A stretch of 64,000 nucleotides of DNA, from the NCBI GenBank assembly GCA_964397565.1, contig CAYNJC010000018.1, positions 1 to 64,000 of the forward strand, in the 5' to 3' direction. Below, piece after piece: positions 39,042-46,362 of the stretch; position 1 is the first letter of the stretch, and the number at the start of each line of letters is the position of its first letter. The position numbers and the translations under genes are program-made. This DNA comes from JAPLST01 sp964397565 (lineage in GTDB: Bacteria > Auribacterota > UBA3054 > JAPLST01). The notes beneath the pieces are model-generated. The model saw only the letters and a program-made list of their open reading frames with translations, searched no databases and was not told the origin of the DNA.

Positions 39042-41333
39042 ATGAATCCTTGGCTTCTCGAAAAGCACGGCTGGCAGCTGGCCGCCTTGCCGCAGCATAA
39101 TTCGATCTTCACCGTCTGCAACGGCTATTGGGCGCTGAAAGGCCTGCTGCTCGAAGACCGCGGCGAAATCATGCCGACCACCATTGTCAATGGCATCTTC
39201 GATCTGTGCAACATGTTCGCGACGATCCCGCCCAGCAAGGAGAAGCGCTGGTATCTCGAGGAAGACAAGTTTGACCAAGGCGCGCCCAGCCCCTCGGTCG
39301 CCAATCTGCCGAATCCACTCGACCTGCGCGTCTTCATCAATGACCATGAACTGTGCGTGCAGCAGGGCGTCATCACCGAGTTCGTGCAGGAATTTGATCT
39401 GCGCACCGCGTGCTATCGCTACGCGTTTGTGCACACCGATGCGTGCGGCCATGCGACCCGCATCGAGATGGCGCGCTTCTGCGACGCGAACAACTGGCAT
39501 GCCGCTCATCTACGTTATGCCGTCACGCCGCTGAATTGCACGGCCCAACTGCGGATCTTGTCCGGGATTGACGGGACGGTGTGCTCGAACGTCGTGCACG
39601 ACCGCCAGTTCGATGTTGTGGGCACGAGCGCCGATGACGACAATTGTTGTTTTCTGGAGGCCAAAACCCGCGCCCGCGGCATTGCCGTCGATGTCGGCGT
39701 GCACACGAGCTATGCCGCCGCGCGCGACGGCAAGGCCACTCCCCTGCCGCCCGTGTCACGCCGGGTGCTGCATATGGCGGCGCGGGTCGCCGAGGAAGGC
39801 TGCGTGACCCTCGCGCCCGGCCTGACACTCACACTCGACAAAGCCATGGTCATCGGCACCAGCGACGACGCGCGCCGCGGCGTGCCGGTCACCATCGCCG
39901 CCGCACTGCACGACGCCGTCGCGCGCGGCTTTGATGCGGCGCTGCAGGCGCACACTGCAACCTGGCAATCCTATTGGGATCGCTGCGACGTCAGCATTGA
40001 GGGCGATGAACTTGCTCAGCAATATCTGCGCTTCTGTCTCTGTCATTTGATCGCCGCCGCGCCCAAGCACACGGACAGTTTGGGCGTGCCGGTCAAACTC
40101 CTCACCGGCGAATATTATCAGGGCAATACGTTTTACGACACGGACACCTACATTGTGCCGTTCTACACGCATGTCATGCCGGAATGGGCGCGCCACTGCC
40201 TGAATTGGCGTTACATTGGTCTGGCGCCCGGGCGCGAAATTGCCCGCCAGCAGGGCTTTCGCGGCGCAAAGCTTGCCTGGCAGGCCGGGCCCGACGGCGA
40301 GGAATGCCTGGGGGTCTGGTGGCATTTCATCCACTCGAATATTCACATCAATGGCGACGTGGTCTATGCCATGCTGCAATATGTTGACGTGACCGGCGAC
40401 ACGGCGTTCCTGCAGGCCAAAGGCGTTGAACTGCTGCGCGAGTCCGCGCGCTTCTACGCCTCGCGCGCCGAGTACGACAAGCAAAACGACCGCTATCATC
40501 TGCACGACGTCGCCGGCCCGGACGAAGGCCATTGCACTAGCACCGATAATTTTTACACAAACTACCTTGCGCGCGTGGTGCTGACGACCGCGGCGGATGT
40601 CTGCGAAAAAGCCGGATCGTGTGATGCGGCCGAATGCGCTGCATGGCGCACGATCGCCGGGAAGCTGCGCTTCCTGTTCGACCCGCACACCAATGTCTAC
40701 GAACAGTACGACGGCTTCTATCAGCTCGAGGATGTCTCAGACGATTTCTTCGCGCGCCGGCGCGACCGCAAGGAATGGTTCGCGCCCGTCCGCCCGTTTC
40801 AGGCGATTCATCAGCCGGACGTCATCATGGCCATGCTGCTGTACCGGCGCGAGTTCAGCGACGAGGTCTTCGCTGCAAATCAGCGTTTCTACTATCCGCG
40901 CACGATGAATTTCTCGTCCATGAGTTACGGGCTGAACGCGATTGCCTGCAATGAAGTTGGCGACACGCAGGAGGCCTACAAGAATTTCCTGATCACGGCC
41001 GGCATGGACATTGACGAAGAGCTGACCGGCCGGCGTGACACGGCCCAAGGCATGCACGGCACGGCCTGCGGCGGCGCGTGGCTGGCGGTGGTATTTGGTT
41101 TTGCGGGCGTGCAGGTGCACGATGGCGTCCTGACGCTGCGCCCGCGCCTGCCGCAAAAATGGCAGGCGCTGCGCTTCAGCGTGATGGTGCGCGGCAGCAT
41201 CTGTCGCGTGGCGATCACGTCAAAGGAAGTCAGTGTTGCGGTGGATGCTGCGGCTCCGCGTGCAGTAGATGTGGTGGTGGGCGCTCAGCGGCAGACAGTC
41301 CATCCCGGCACGCAAGTGCACACTGCTTTTTGA
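39042..41333 (+). CDS. GH65 family disaccharide phosphorylase/hydrolase (kojibiose phosphorylase-like)
   Basis: A 763-residue inverting GH65 enzyme: N-terminal beta-sandwich (about 1-265), linker helices, (alpha/alpha)6 barrel (about 320-690) and a small C-terminal beta sheet. The barrel motif YYQGNTFYDTDTYIVPFY corresponds to the family's GH-x-FWDTE, and the general acid is E495 in HLHDVAGPDEGH (usually GPDEYH). IHQPDVIMAMLL replaces the phosphorylase K-Q-A-D-V segment. Members phosphorolyse maltose, trehalose, kojibiose or related sugars; the GPDEG variant leaves substrate open. No signal peptide. A tandem REPIN follows directly after the stop. Confidence 0.87.
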   Translation: MNPWLLEKHGWQLAALPQHNSIFTVCNGYWALKGLLLEDRGEIMPTTIVNGIFDLCNMFATIPPSKEKRWYLEEDKFDQGAPSPSVANLPNPLDLRVFINDHELCVQQGVITEFVQEFDLRTACYRYAFVHTDACGHATRIEMARFCDANNWHAAHLRYAVTPLNCTAQLRILSGIDGTVCSNVVHDRQFDVVGTSADDDNCCFLEAKTRARGIAVDVGVHTSYAAARDGKATPLPPVSRRVLHMAARVAEEGCVTLAPGLTLTLDKAMVIGTSDDARRGVPVTIAAALHDAVARGFDAALQAHTATWQSYWDRCDVSIEGDELAQQYLRFCLCHLIAAAPKHTDSLGVPVKLLTGEYYQGNTFYDTDTYIVPFYTHVMPEWARHCLNWRYIGLAPGREIARQQGFRGAKLAWQAGPDGEECLGVWWHFIHSNIHINGDVVYAMLQYVDVTGDTAFLQAKGVELLRESARFYASRAEYDKQNDRYHLHDVAGPDEGHCTSTDNFYTNYLARVVLTTAADVCEKAGSCDAAECAAWRTIAGKLRFLFDPHTNVYEQYDGFYQLEDVSDDFFARRRDRKEWFAPVRPFQAIHQPDVIMAMLLYRREFSDEVFAANQRFYYPRTMNFSSMSYGLNAIACNEVGDTQEAYKNFLITAGMDIDEELTGRRDTAQGMHGTACGGAWLAVVFGFAGVQVHDGVLTLRPRLPQKWQALRFSVMVRGSICRVAITSKEVSVAVDAAAPRAVDVVVGAQRQTVHPGTQVHTAF

Positions 41334-41334
41334 T

Positions 41335-41430
41335 GTAGCCGCGGGCGCTGACCGCGGCAGCACAGAAACCGCCCTCAGCGCGGGCGCCGACCGCGGCAGC
41401 ACAGAAACCGCCCTCAGCGCGGGCGGCTAC
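41335..41430 (+). repeat. REPIN with an internal 39-bp tandem duplication
   Basis: Starts GTAGCC one base after the GH65 stop and ends GGCTAC. Inside, the GACCGCGG...CCGCCCTCAGCGCGGG segment is repeated with a 39-bp period. Same core as the 18, 23.8 and 35 kb elements but without the TACTAATGA ends. Confidence 0.8.
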
Positions 41431-41480
41431 AAAACCGGGCCTGCAATCCGGCGACGCGAGCGCGGCACCGACAAGGTTGT

Positions 41481-41915
41481 TCAGCTCAGTGGTTTCACAC
41501 GAGTCGCAAGAATCAGTCCGCTCGTAACGGCTGCCACTAGAGGAGCGCATACAGGGATCAACACCCAGCCGCGATTGCTCCATAACGGGGATATCTGAAT
41601 TTGGGATAGCAAGAGTACCACCAGCACCGCCATCAAGCATCCGGCAAGGGATCACACCAGTGTTGCAGTCGGCAAATAGCGTTGCCGGAAATCAGCATAG
41701 CAGAGGCCGGCCGTAATGCCGATGGGTATTCCCAATACTGTCAAATAATAGCAGAGGTCGCTCGTAATGCCGACGGGCGGCATTCCCAACACTATCAAAT
41801 AGATTCTAGAGTGTACACCCATTGTCCACGCCATAACTGGTAAAAGCACCACCGAAATCAGGAATGCTCCTATGTACGACAGCAGCACTCTCCTGAGTAT
41901 ATTGGTTACTACCAC
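41481..41915 (-). pseudogene. Membrane protein interrupted by one in-frame TGA
   Basis: Codons from ATG 41915 encode 87 residues ending RYLPTATLV, then TGA (41652-41654). The same frame continues SLAGCLMAVLVVLLLSQIQI and on to a stop at 41481, about 57 more residues that are equally hydrophobic. Read through, it is a 144-residue protein with four or five transmembrane segments. A 17-18-residue unit is duplicated inside the first part (YLIVLGMPPVGITSDLCY, YLTVLGIPIGITAGLCY). A good promoter lies about 190 bp upstream. Family unknown. Either a recent nonsense mutation or two separate short genes. Confidence 0.6.
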
Positions 41916-42110
41916 AATGCGCCTTGGTGGGAATAGTGAAACAGTGCAACGCTTGGCTATGCCACTTGCAGATTGAGTGATTGCGTATGTGGCTGTGGTA
42001 TGGCAGCCCCTTCTTGCCGTAGACCGCTTGCACTCTTTTCAATGACAATGAGATATCTCATGGTTTCAAGGCCGCCTGTTTCATTATGCTGTTACGCGTG
42101 CCGGTAGTGC

Positions 42111-42139
42111 ATTATACCATTCCCATTCGCACACATCAA
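42111..42139 (-). promoter_or_regulatory. Promoter of the interrupted membrane gene
   Basis: Minus-strand TTGATG (42134-42139), 17-bp spacer, TATAAT (42111-42116). Start codon is about 195 bp downstream, an unusually long leader with no recognised riboswitch. Confidence 0.6.
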
Positions 42140-42178
42140 CAATTCCCAGATCCGGCGGTGTATTTGTGTTGTTGCTCC

Positions 42179-42210
42179 CCACCGATCACCGTCGGCGGCG
42201 GGATCGGTGG
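42179..42210. repeat. Hairpin CCACCGATC/GATCGGTGG
   Basis: A perfect 9-bp inverted repeat with a 14-bp GC-rich loop, next to the direct repeats downstream of nusB. Confidence 0.6.
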
Positions 42211-42248
42211 AAGCAGAGATTGAGAAAGGGACGACGGTGCGCCTTCCT

Positions 42249-42366
42249 ACTCAATCTTATTCACCCACGACGCAAGGTCGTGGGGGTCTGGCAGAAGAGA
42301 TGCGGAGAAGGGCCGGCGTTATCTCACTCAATCTTATTCACCCACGACGCAAGGTCGTGGGGGTCT
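42249..42366 (+). repeat. Two 41-bp direct repeats each with a CCCACGAC/GTCGTGGG hairpin
   Basis: Identical 41-bp copies at 42249-42289 and 42326-42366 (77-bp period). Each contains ACTCAATCTTATTCA followed by CCCACGAC-GCAAG-GTCGTGGG and GGTCT. The hairpin part recurs at about 10470 inside the sulfotransferase 3' end. Confidence 0.85.
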
Positions 42367-42371
42367 CAGAG

Positions 42372-42431
42372 GTAGCCGCGGAACGGCGTTCCGCGTCACC
42401 TGCTGCACGCCGCACGCAGTGCGGCGGCTAC
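42372..42431. repeat. REPIN of a second sequence family
   Basis: 60 bp: GTAG, a GCGGAACG/CGTTCCGC hairpin, a GCCGCAC/GTGCGGC hairpin, CTAC. Same two-hairpin layout and tetranucleotide ends as the other family, but different hairpin sequence. Confidence 0.8.
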
Positions 42432-42456
42432 GGGCAGAGGGTGCGGTGCTGATGAT

Positions 42457-42930
42457 TTATACTGGCGGTGCTGCTGGCGGTGTTTCTGCTGGCGGCACCG
42501 GCGCGGGCGGTGGCTTGATGCCGCTGTCTTCCTTGCGGATCGCATCGAGCAGGGCATTGATGAAATGCCCGGACTCGGCCGTGCTGTACAGCTTGGCGAT
42601 GTCAATCGCCTCATTGATGCAGATCACGGCCGGCAGGCGCGGCTCGTAGTGCATTTCCACCAGGGCAATCCGCATCAGAATCCGGTCGAGGATCGCCATG
42701 CGCGCCAGGCGCCAGTTTTGGGCGCGCTCACGAATGAGCGTGTCGAGCTCGACACTGTGCGCCATGGCGGTGTGCACCAAATGATAGGCGTAATCCTCAA
42801 TGTTCTGATCGAAGCGTCGCGCATACATGGTCGGCACCATGCGCGCAATGCCATGCGCCGCGTCGCGCTGCATCTCCATCGCATACAGCATGGACATGGC
42901 CAAAATTCTTGATTTTCGACGAGCGCGCAT
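42457..42930 (-). CDS. nusB: Transcription antitermination factor NusB
   Basis: 157 residues. NusB binds boxA RNA with S10 during rRNA transcription antitermination. The start MRARRKSRILAMSMLYAMEM is the classic NusB opening (x-R-x-x-R-x-x-A-x-x-x-L-Y). The end of the domain is RIALVEMHYEPRLPAVICIN followed by EAIDIAKLYSTAESGHFINALLD, the most conserved NusB helix region. A 20-residue Pro/Ala tail is extra. It starts 8 bp after ribH, the common ribH-nusB order. Confidence 0.94.
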   Translation of the reverse strand: MRARRKSRILAMSMLYAMEMQRDAAHGIARMVPTMYARRFDQNIEDYAYHLVHTAMAHSVELDTLIRERAQNWRLARMAILDRILMRIALVEMHYEPRLPAVICINEAIDIAKLYSTAESGHFINALLDAIRKEDSGIKPPPAPVPPAETPPAAPPV

Positions 42931-42938
42931 TGACCCCG

Positions 42939-43421
42939 TTATTTCTTGGCGGGCAGCTTGGCGTAGAGGTCCGCCATTTCAATCGCCGCCAAGGCCGCCT
43001 GCCAGCCTTTGTTGCCAGCCTTGGTGCCGGCGCGCTCGATCGCCTGATCGACATTGTCGGTAGTCAAGACACCGAAACTGACCGGAATCCCCGCCTGCAT
43101 GCCGACCTGCGCAATGCCTTTCGACATTTCACTGGCGACGTAATCAAAGTGCGGCGTGCCACCGCGAATCACAGCGCCCAGGCAGACCAGCATATCGCAG
43201 CGCCCGGTTTGGGCCAGCCGCTGGGCCGCCGCCGGCAGTTCCCAGGCGCCCGGCACCCAGACCAGCGTTACCGCGGCTTCGTCGCCGCCGTGACGGCGCC
43301 AACAATCGAGGGCGCCCTCAATCAGCTTGCCGGTGATGAATTCGTTGAAACGACTGGCGACCAAGCCAAGGCGCTTGCCGTCGGCCTTTAACATGCCTTC
43401 AAGAATAGTGTGCGTTGCCAT
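42939..43421 (-). CDS. ribH: 6,7-dimethyl-8-ribityllumazine synthase RibH
   Basis: A 160-residue lumazine synthase, the penultimate riboflavin enzyme, which condenses dihydroxybutanone phosphate with the ribitylamino-uracil. Motifs: ASRFNEFITGKLIEGALDCW, WVPGAWELPAAAQRLA, CLGAVIRGGTPHFDYVASE (with the catalytic His) and SFGVLTTDNVDQAIERAGTK. Family members assemble as pentamers or 60-mers. It lies 20 bp after ribBA. Confidence 0.96.
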   Translation of the reverse strand: MATHTILEGMLKADGKRLGLVASRFNEFITGKLIEGALDCWRRHGGDEAAVTLVWVPGAWELPAAAQRLAQTGRCDMLVCLGAVIRGGTPHFDYVASEMSKGIAQVGMQAGIPVSFGVLTTDNVDQAIERAGTKAGNKGWQAALAAIEMADLYAKLPAKK

Positions 43422-43441
43422 AGGTGTGATCCATGCGGCGG

Positions 43442-44671
43442 TTAATGCAGATGCCCCATTTTACTGAATTTCGTGTCAAGGTAGCGCTGATTATGCGGAT
43501 TGGGCGCTATTTTCAGCGAGACGCGTTCGACGACTTCGAGGCCGTAGCCGTCCAGCCCAATGATCTTGCGCGGGTTGTTGGTCAGCAGGCGCAGGCGCTT
43601 GATGCCCAGCGCCACCAGCATTTGCGCGCCATAGCCGTAGTCGCGCAGATCGGGTGGAAAGCCCAGCTTGACATTGGCCTCGACCGTGTCGGCGCCCTTG
43701 TCCTGCAAATGATACGCGCGCAATTTGGCGGGCAAGCCGATGCCGCGGCCCTCCTGGCGCATGTATAAAATGACGCCGCGGCCCTCTGCACCGATGCGCG
43801 CCATGGCGGCCTTCAATTGCATGCCGCAATCACAGCGCAGCGAATGCAGCGCGTCGCCGGTCAAGCATTCGGAATGGACGCGCACCAGTGGCGGCGTCGG
43901 GTCGGCCAGGTCGCCCATCGTCAGCGCGAGATGATGCTGATCTTCAATAGTGGACTCGAACAGGTGCAGGCGAAACGCGCCGAATTCGGTGGGCAGATCA
44001 ATCTGGACGGCATCGTTGATCAAGCACTCGGTGCGGCGGCGATAGCGGATCAGTTCCGCAATCGTGCAGATTTTCAGCTTAAACTTTTTGGCCAGTTGGA
44101 GCAGCTCGGGCATGCGCGCCATACTGCCGTCGTGGTGCAGGATTTCGCACAAGATACCGGCGGGCACGCAGCCGGCCAAGCGCGCCAAGTCGACGGACGC
44201 CTCGGTATGGCCGGCGCGGCGCAGGACGCCGCCGGCACTGGCGCGCAGCGGGAAGACATGGCCCGGCACGCCAAAATCATCGCGGCGTGCAGTGGGCTGG
44301 ACAAAGCGCCGGATCGTTTCGCAGCGATCATGCGCGGAAATGCCGGTGGTCGTCCCCACGCGCGCGTCGATCGAAACGGTGAACGGCGTGCCCATGATGG
44401 CCGTGTTTTTCGCCACCATCATGCCCAAGCCGACCGCGTCCATTTTCTCGCCCGGGGCCGACAGGCACACTAGGCCGCGCCCGTGCGTGATCATGAAATT
44501 GACGGCGTCGGGCGTGACATGCTCGGCCGCCATGATGAAATCGCCTTCGTTCTCACGCGTTTCATCGTCGGTGAGAATCAGCATGCCACCGGCGCGAATG
44601 ATGGCAAAGGCTTCCTCCGGCGTGGCGAAGCACGCGGGATCAGCGGCGCTCATACTCTGGGCGACAGCCAT
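43442..44671 (-). CDS. ribBA: Bifunctional DHBP synthase/GTP cyclohydrolase II RibBA
   Basis: 409 residues. N-terminal RibB half (about 10-205) makes 3,4-dihydroxy-2-butanone 4-phosphate: LILTDDETRENEGDFIMAAE, then VSIDARVGTTTGISAHDR and GHTEASVDLARLAG. C-terminal RibA half (about 210-405) opens GTP to start the pyrimidine branch: zinc ligands in HSECLTGDALHSLRCDCGMQ, RQEGRGIGL and LLTNNPRKIIGLDGYG. Both halves keep key residues. Its ATG overlaps the upstream gene's stop as TAATG. No FMN riboswitch was seen upstream. Confidence 0.96.
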   Translation of the reverse strand: MAVAQSMSAADPACFATPEEAFAIIRAGGMLILTDDETRENEGDFIMAAEHVTPDAVNFMITHGRGLVCLSAPGEKMDAVGLGMMVAKNTAIMGTPFTVSIDARVGTTTGISAHDRCETIRRFVQPTARRDDFGVPGHVFPLRASAGGVLRRAGHTEASVDLARLAGCVPAGILCEILHHDGSMARMPELLQLAKKFKLKICTIAELIRYRRRTECLINDAVQIDLPTEFGAFRLHLFESTIEDQHHLALTMGDLADPTPPLVRVHSECLTGDALHSLRCDCGMQLKAAMARIGAEGRGVILYMRQEGRGIGLPAKLRAYHLQDKGADTVEANVKLGFPPDLRDYGYGAQMLVALGIKRLRLLTNNPRKIIGLDGYGLEVVERVSLKIAPNPHNQRYLDTKFSKMGHLH

Positions 44672-45378
44672 TACTTCTTGTCATCCTTGGTGAAGTCACT
44701 GTAATCGCCCTTCATCATTTTGCGCAAGGTGGCGGGGTCGAGCTTCATGTTGCGAATTTGGTCAACTAGTTTGTTGTTATCAACGCGCAACATGATGCGG
44801 CTGTTTTCGAACCAGCAATCGGTGACATTCAGATGCTCGATCGGCGCCTGGCCCATGACGCGATAATTGACATATTGGCGCGTGACCGGCATGCGCCGCA
44901 CATCGAAGTACAGTTTGCCGTCCTTGTCGAGCACGCCGGTGATTGGGCCGACTTCGCTGGAGAAATTCTCCTCCTTCAGTTTCTTGGCGTCGAAGCCCAG
45001 CATTTGCTGCAAGACGGCGACGAGCAGGGTCGCCACGCAGGCGTACGTGACCTGATCTTTGAGATAGTCGAACGGTTCGGTCGGCTGAAACACAAACGAG
45101 CGTTTATGCGAGGTCCAGACCAACTCGGCGAACGTCAATTCGCGCCGCAGACTCGGCCGGCCGTCCGAGAACGTGGCCTTGATCGCGATGCCGGTACGGC
45201 TGATGTCCAGGTTGGCGTGTTTGACCCCCGGCAGGCAGGCGACATGGGTGACGAGCAGGGCGCGGACTTTCTTCTCCGCGATCGGCATCTTCAGGTCGCG
45301 CATCCGTTCGAGGGCTTTGTCCATCGTCACGTCCTGCGCTTTTTGTTTCAACGACGAGAAAAAATTGAGCAATCCCAT
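44671..45378 (-). CDS. Protein of unknown function heading the riboflavin operon
   Basis: From ATG 45378 (MGLLNFFSSLKQKAQDVTMD) the protein has 235 residues. No signal peptide; a hydrophobic helix (about 115-135, YACVATLLVAVLQQMLGF) may be buried or membrane-associated. A beta-rich first part (LDISRTGIAIKATFSDGRPS) and a basic end (DFTKDDKK) are all that can be said. I do not recognise it. It is the first gene of an operon with ribBA, ribH and nusB, with a perfect 14-bp palindrome between promoter and ATG. Confidence 0.75.
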   Translation of the reverse strand: MGLLNFFSSLKQKAQDVTMDKALERMRDLKMPIAEKKVRALLVTHVACLPGVKHANLDISRTGIAIKATFSDGRPSLRRELTFAELVWTSHKRSFVFQPTEPFDYLKDQVTYACVATLLVAVLQQMLGFDAKKLKEENFSSEVGPITGVLDKDGKLYFDVRRMPVTRQYVNYRVMGQAPIEHLNVTDCWFENSRIMLRVDNNKLVDQIRNMKLDPATLRKMMKGDYSDFTKDDKK

Positions 45379-45384
45379 GCAGCT

Positions 45385-45398
45385 ACTCACGCGTGAGT
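45385..45398. promoter_or_regulatory. Perfect 14-bp palindrome ACTCACGCGTGAGT
   Basis: Lies between the -10 box and the start codon of the 235-residue gene, six bases upstream of the ATG, where it would cover the ribosome site. Acts either as a DNA operator or as an RNA hairpin. Confidence 0.6.
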
Positions 45399-45422
45399 TA
45401 TAGTATGTACTTGCCAAAGGGG

Positions 45423-45451
45423 ATTATAGCAGGCCGGCCGCCGCAAGTCAA
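45423..45451 (-). promoter_or_regulatory. Promoter of the riboflavin/nusB operon
   Basis: Minus-strand TTGACT (45446-45451), 17-bp spacer, TATAAT (45423-45428). Confidence 0.8.
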
Positions 45452-45470
45452 ATCGGTTCAGTGCGAACAA

Positions 45471-45890
45471 CTAACGCTTGAACGGATTGCGCACCCGCAC
45501 ACCGTCATAAACGGCGTCGTGCTGCAGGTCTTCCGACCAGAGCGTGGCGCACTCGAGCGCGACGGCGCTCTCGATGATCAGCGCATCCCAGAACGACATC
45601 TTACGCCGCGCCGCGCGGCGTGCCGCGCGCTCCACATGCGCTGCTGTCGGCTCGTGCACGCGCCATTGTGAAAGATTGTGGACGACCTGCAGCGCGTCCT
45701 CCGGCAACAACGGCCGCGCAATTTTGCGCGTCACGACGGTGTAGAACTCACACAACACCTGAATGCTGGTTGCACCAACATTATCATGCCAAATCCGCGC
45801 CAGCAATTCTTGTGCAATCGTGCGTTGCTCCCCGGCGCGCGCGTCGCGCGCATAGACATGAATGTTGCTGTCCACGAATTCAGCGCTCAT
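45471..45890 (-). CDS. PIN-domain toxin (VapC-like)
   Basis: From Met at 45890 (MSAEFVDSNIHVYARD; Met three codons earlier also possible) the product has 139 residues. PIN landmarks: FVDSNIHVYA (first Asp), LCEFYTVVTRKI (Glu), KMSFWDALIIESAVALE (Asp of the W-D-A motif) and LWSEDLQHD. It would be an RNase held in check by the overlapping upstream antitoxin. Confidence 0.87.
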   Translation of the reverse strand: MSAEFVDSNIHVYARDARAGEQRTIAQELLARIWHDNVGATSIQVLCEFYTVVTRKIARPLLPEDALQVVHNLSQWRVHEPTAAHVERAARRAARRKMSFWDALIIESAVALECATLWSEDLQHDAVYDGVRVRNPFKR

Positions 45891-46119
45891 GGAGCTCATC
45901 CCGTGTCCAGGTTGCCCGGCCTTGCGTGCCCATGTCCCAGCCGCGCTTCATTAACGCCAGATCACGTTTGCGCGCCTTTTCGTACTCGCTTTCCCGGGCA
46001 GTCAACGTGCCCAGCCAGGCGGCCACCATGGCCGACAGTGACGTCGCGCGCTTCGCCGCCAGAATCTTTGCCTGACGGGCAAGATGATCGTCGATCCGGA
46101 TGGTAATGTTGGTCGCCAT
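45880..46119 (-). CDS. Ribbon-helix-helix antitoxin
   Basis: 79 residues from ATG 46119. MATNITIRIDDHLARQAKIL is a ribbon-helix-helix (DUF6364/VapB-like) DNA-binding strand and helix; the charged C-terminal half would bind the PIN toxin. It overlaps the toxin gene and has its own promoter with a palindromic spacer. Confidence 0.82.
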   Translation of the reverse strand: MATNITIRIDDHLARQAKILAAKRATSLSAMVAAWLGTLTARESEYEKARKRDLALMKRGWDMGTQGRATWTRDELHER

Positions 46120-46149
46120 AGCATCGTCCTTGTGTTGTACCACAGAAAT

Positions 46150-46178
46150 AGTGTAGCACAGTTTCTGTGCAATGTCAA
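46150..46178 (-). promoter_or_regulatory. Promoter with the operator filling the spacer
   Basis: Minus-strand TTGACA (46173-46178), 17-bp spacer, TACACT (46150-46155). The spacer is almost wholly the inverted repeat GCACAG-AAA-CTGTGC (46156-46170). The rest of the gap to 46362 holds only a REP unit. Confidence 0.75.
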
Positions 46179-46323
46179 GTCTGATGAGAAAACTCGTGCA
46201 CGGACGCACGCATGTATAGATTATCGCGCGGCGCGAGAAGGTACTGTGCGTTGAAACGTCGCGCCAGGCGCCGGGATGCGGTGCGTCGCTGGACGGCACG
46301 CCAGTGCGCCGGTGACGCAGCAC

Positions 46324-46349
46324 GTAGTCGCGGAACGGCGTTCCGCGCT
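46324..46349 (+). repeat. Single REP unit (GTAG + GCGGAACG/CGTTCCGC hairpin)
   Basis: GTAGTCGCGGAACGGCGTTC and the completing CGCG match the left half of the REPIN at 42372, showing the half-unit occurs alone. It lies just before the AAA+ ATPase stop. Confidence 0.7.
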
Positions 46350-46362
46350 GGTTCCATCGTCG

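Larger units (their letters stand above)
41916..42456. other. Gene-free stretch rich in hairpins and direct repeats
   Basis: Holds the promoter of the membrane-protein gene (42111-42139), a 9-bp hairpin (42179-42210), two 41-bp direct repeats (42249 and 42326) and a REPIN (42372-42431). I see no gene. The first 190 bp are clearly lower in GC than the surroundings. Confidence 0.7.

Noticed and set aside
42249..42366. CRISPR array
   Set aside because: Only two copies, each itself a hairpin with a 36-bp gap, no third repeat and no cas gene nearby.
45379..45470. FMN riboswitch upstream of the riboflavin operon
   Set aside because: Leader is under 50 nt and lacks the RFN conserved arms; only a 14-bp palindrome is present.
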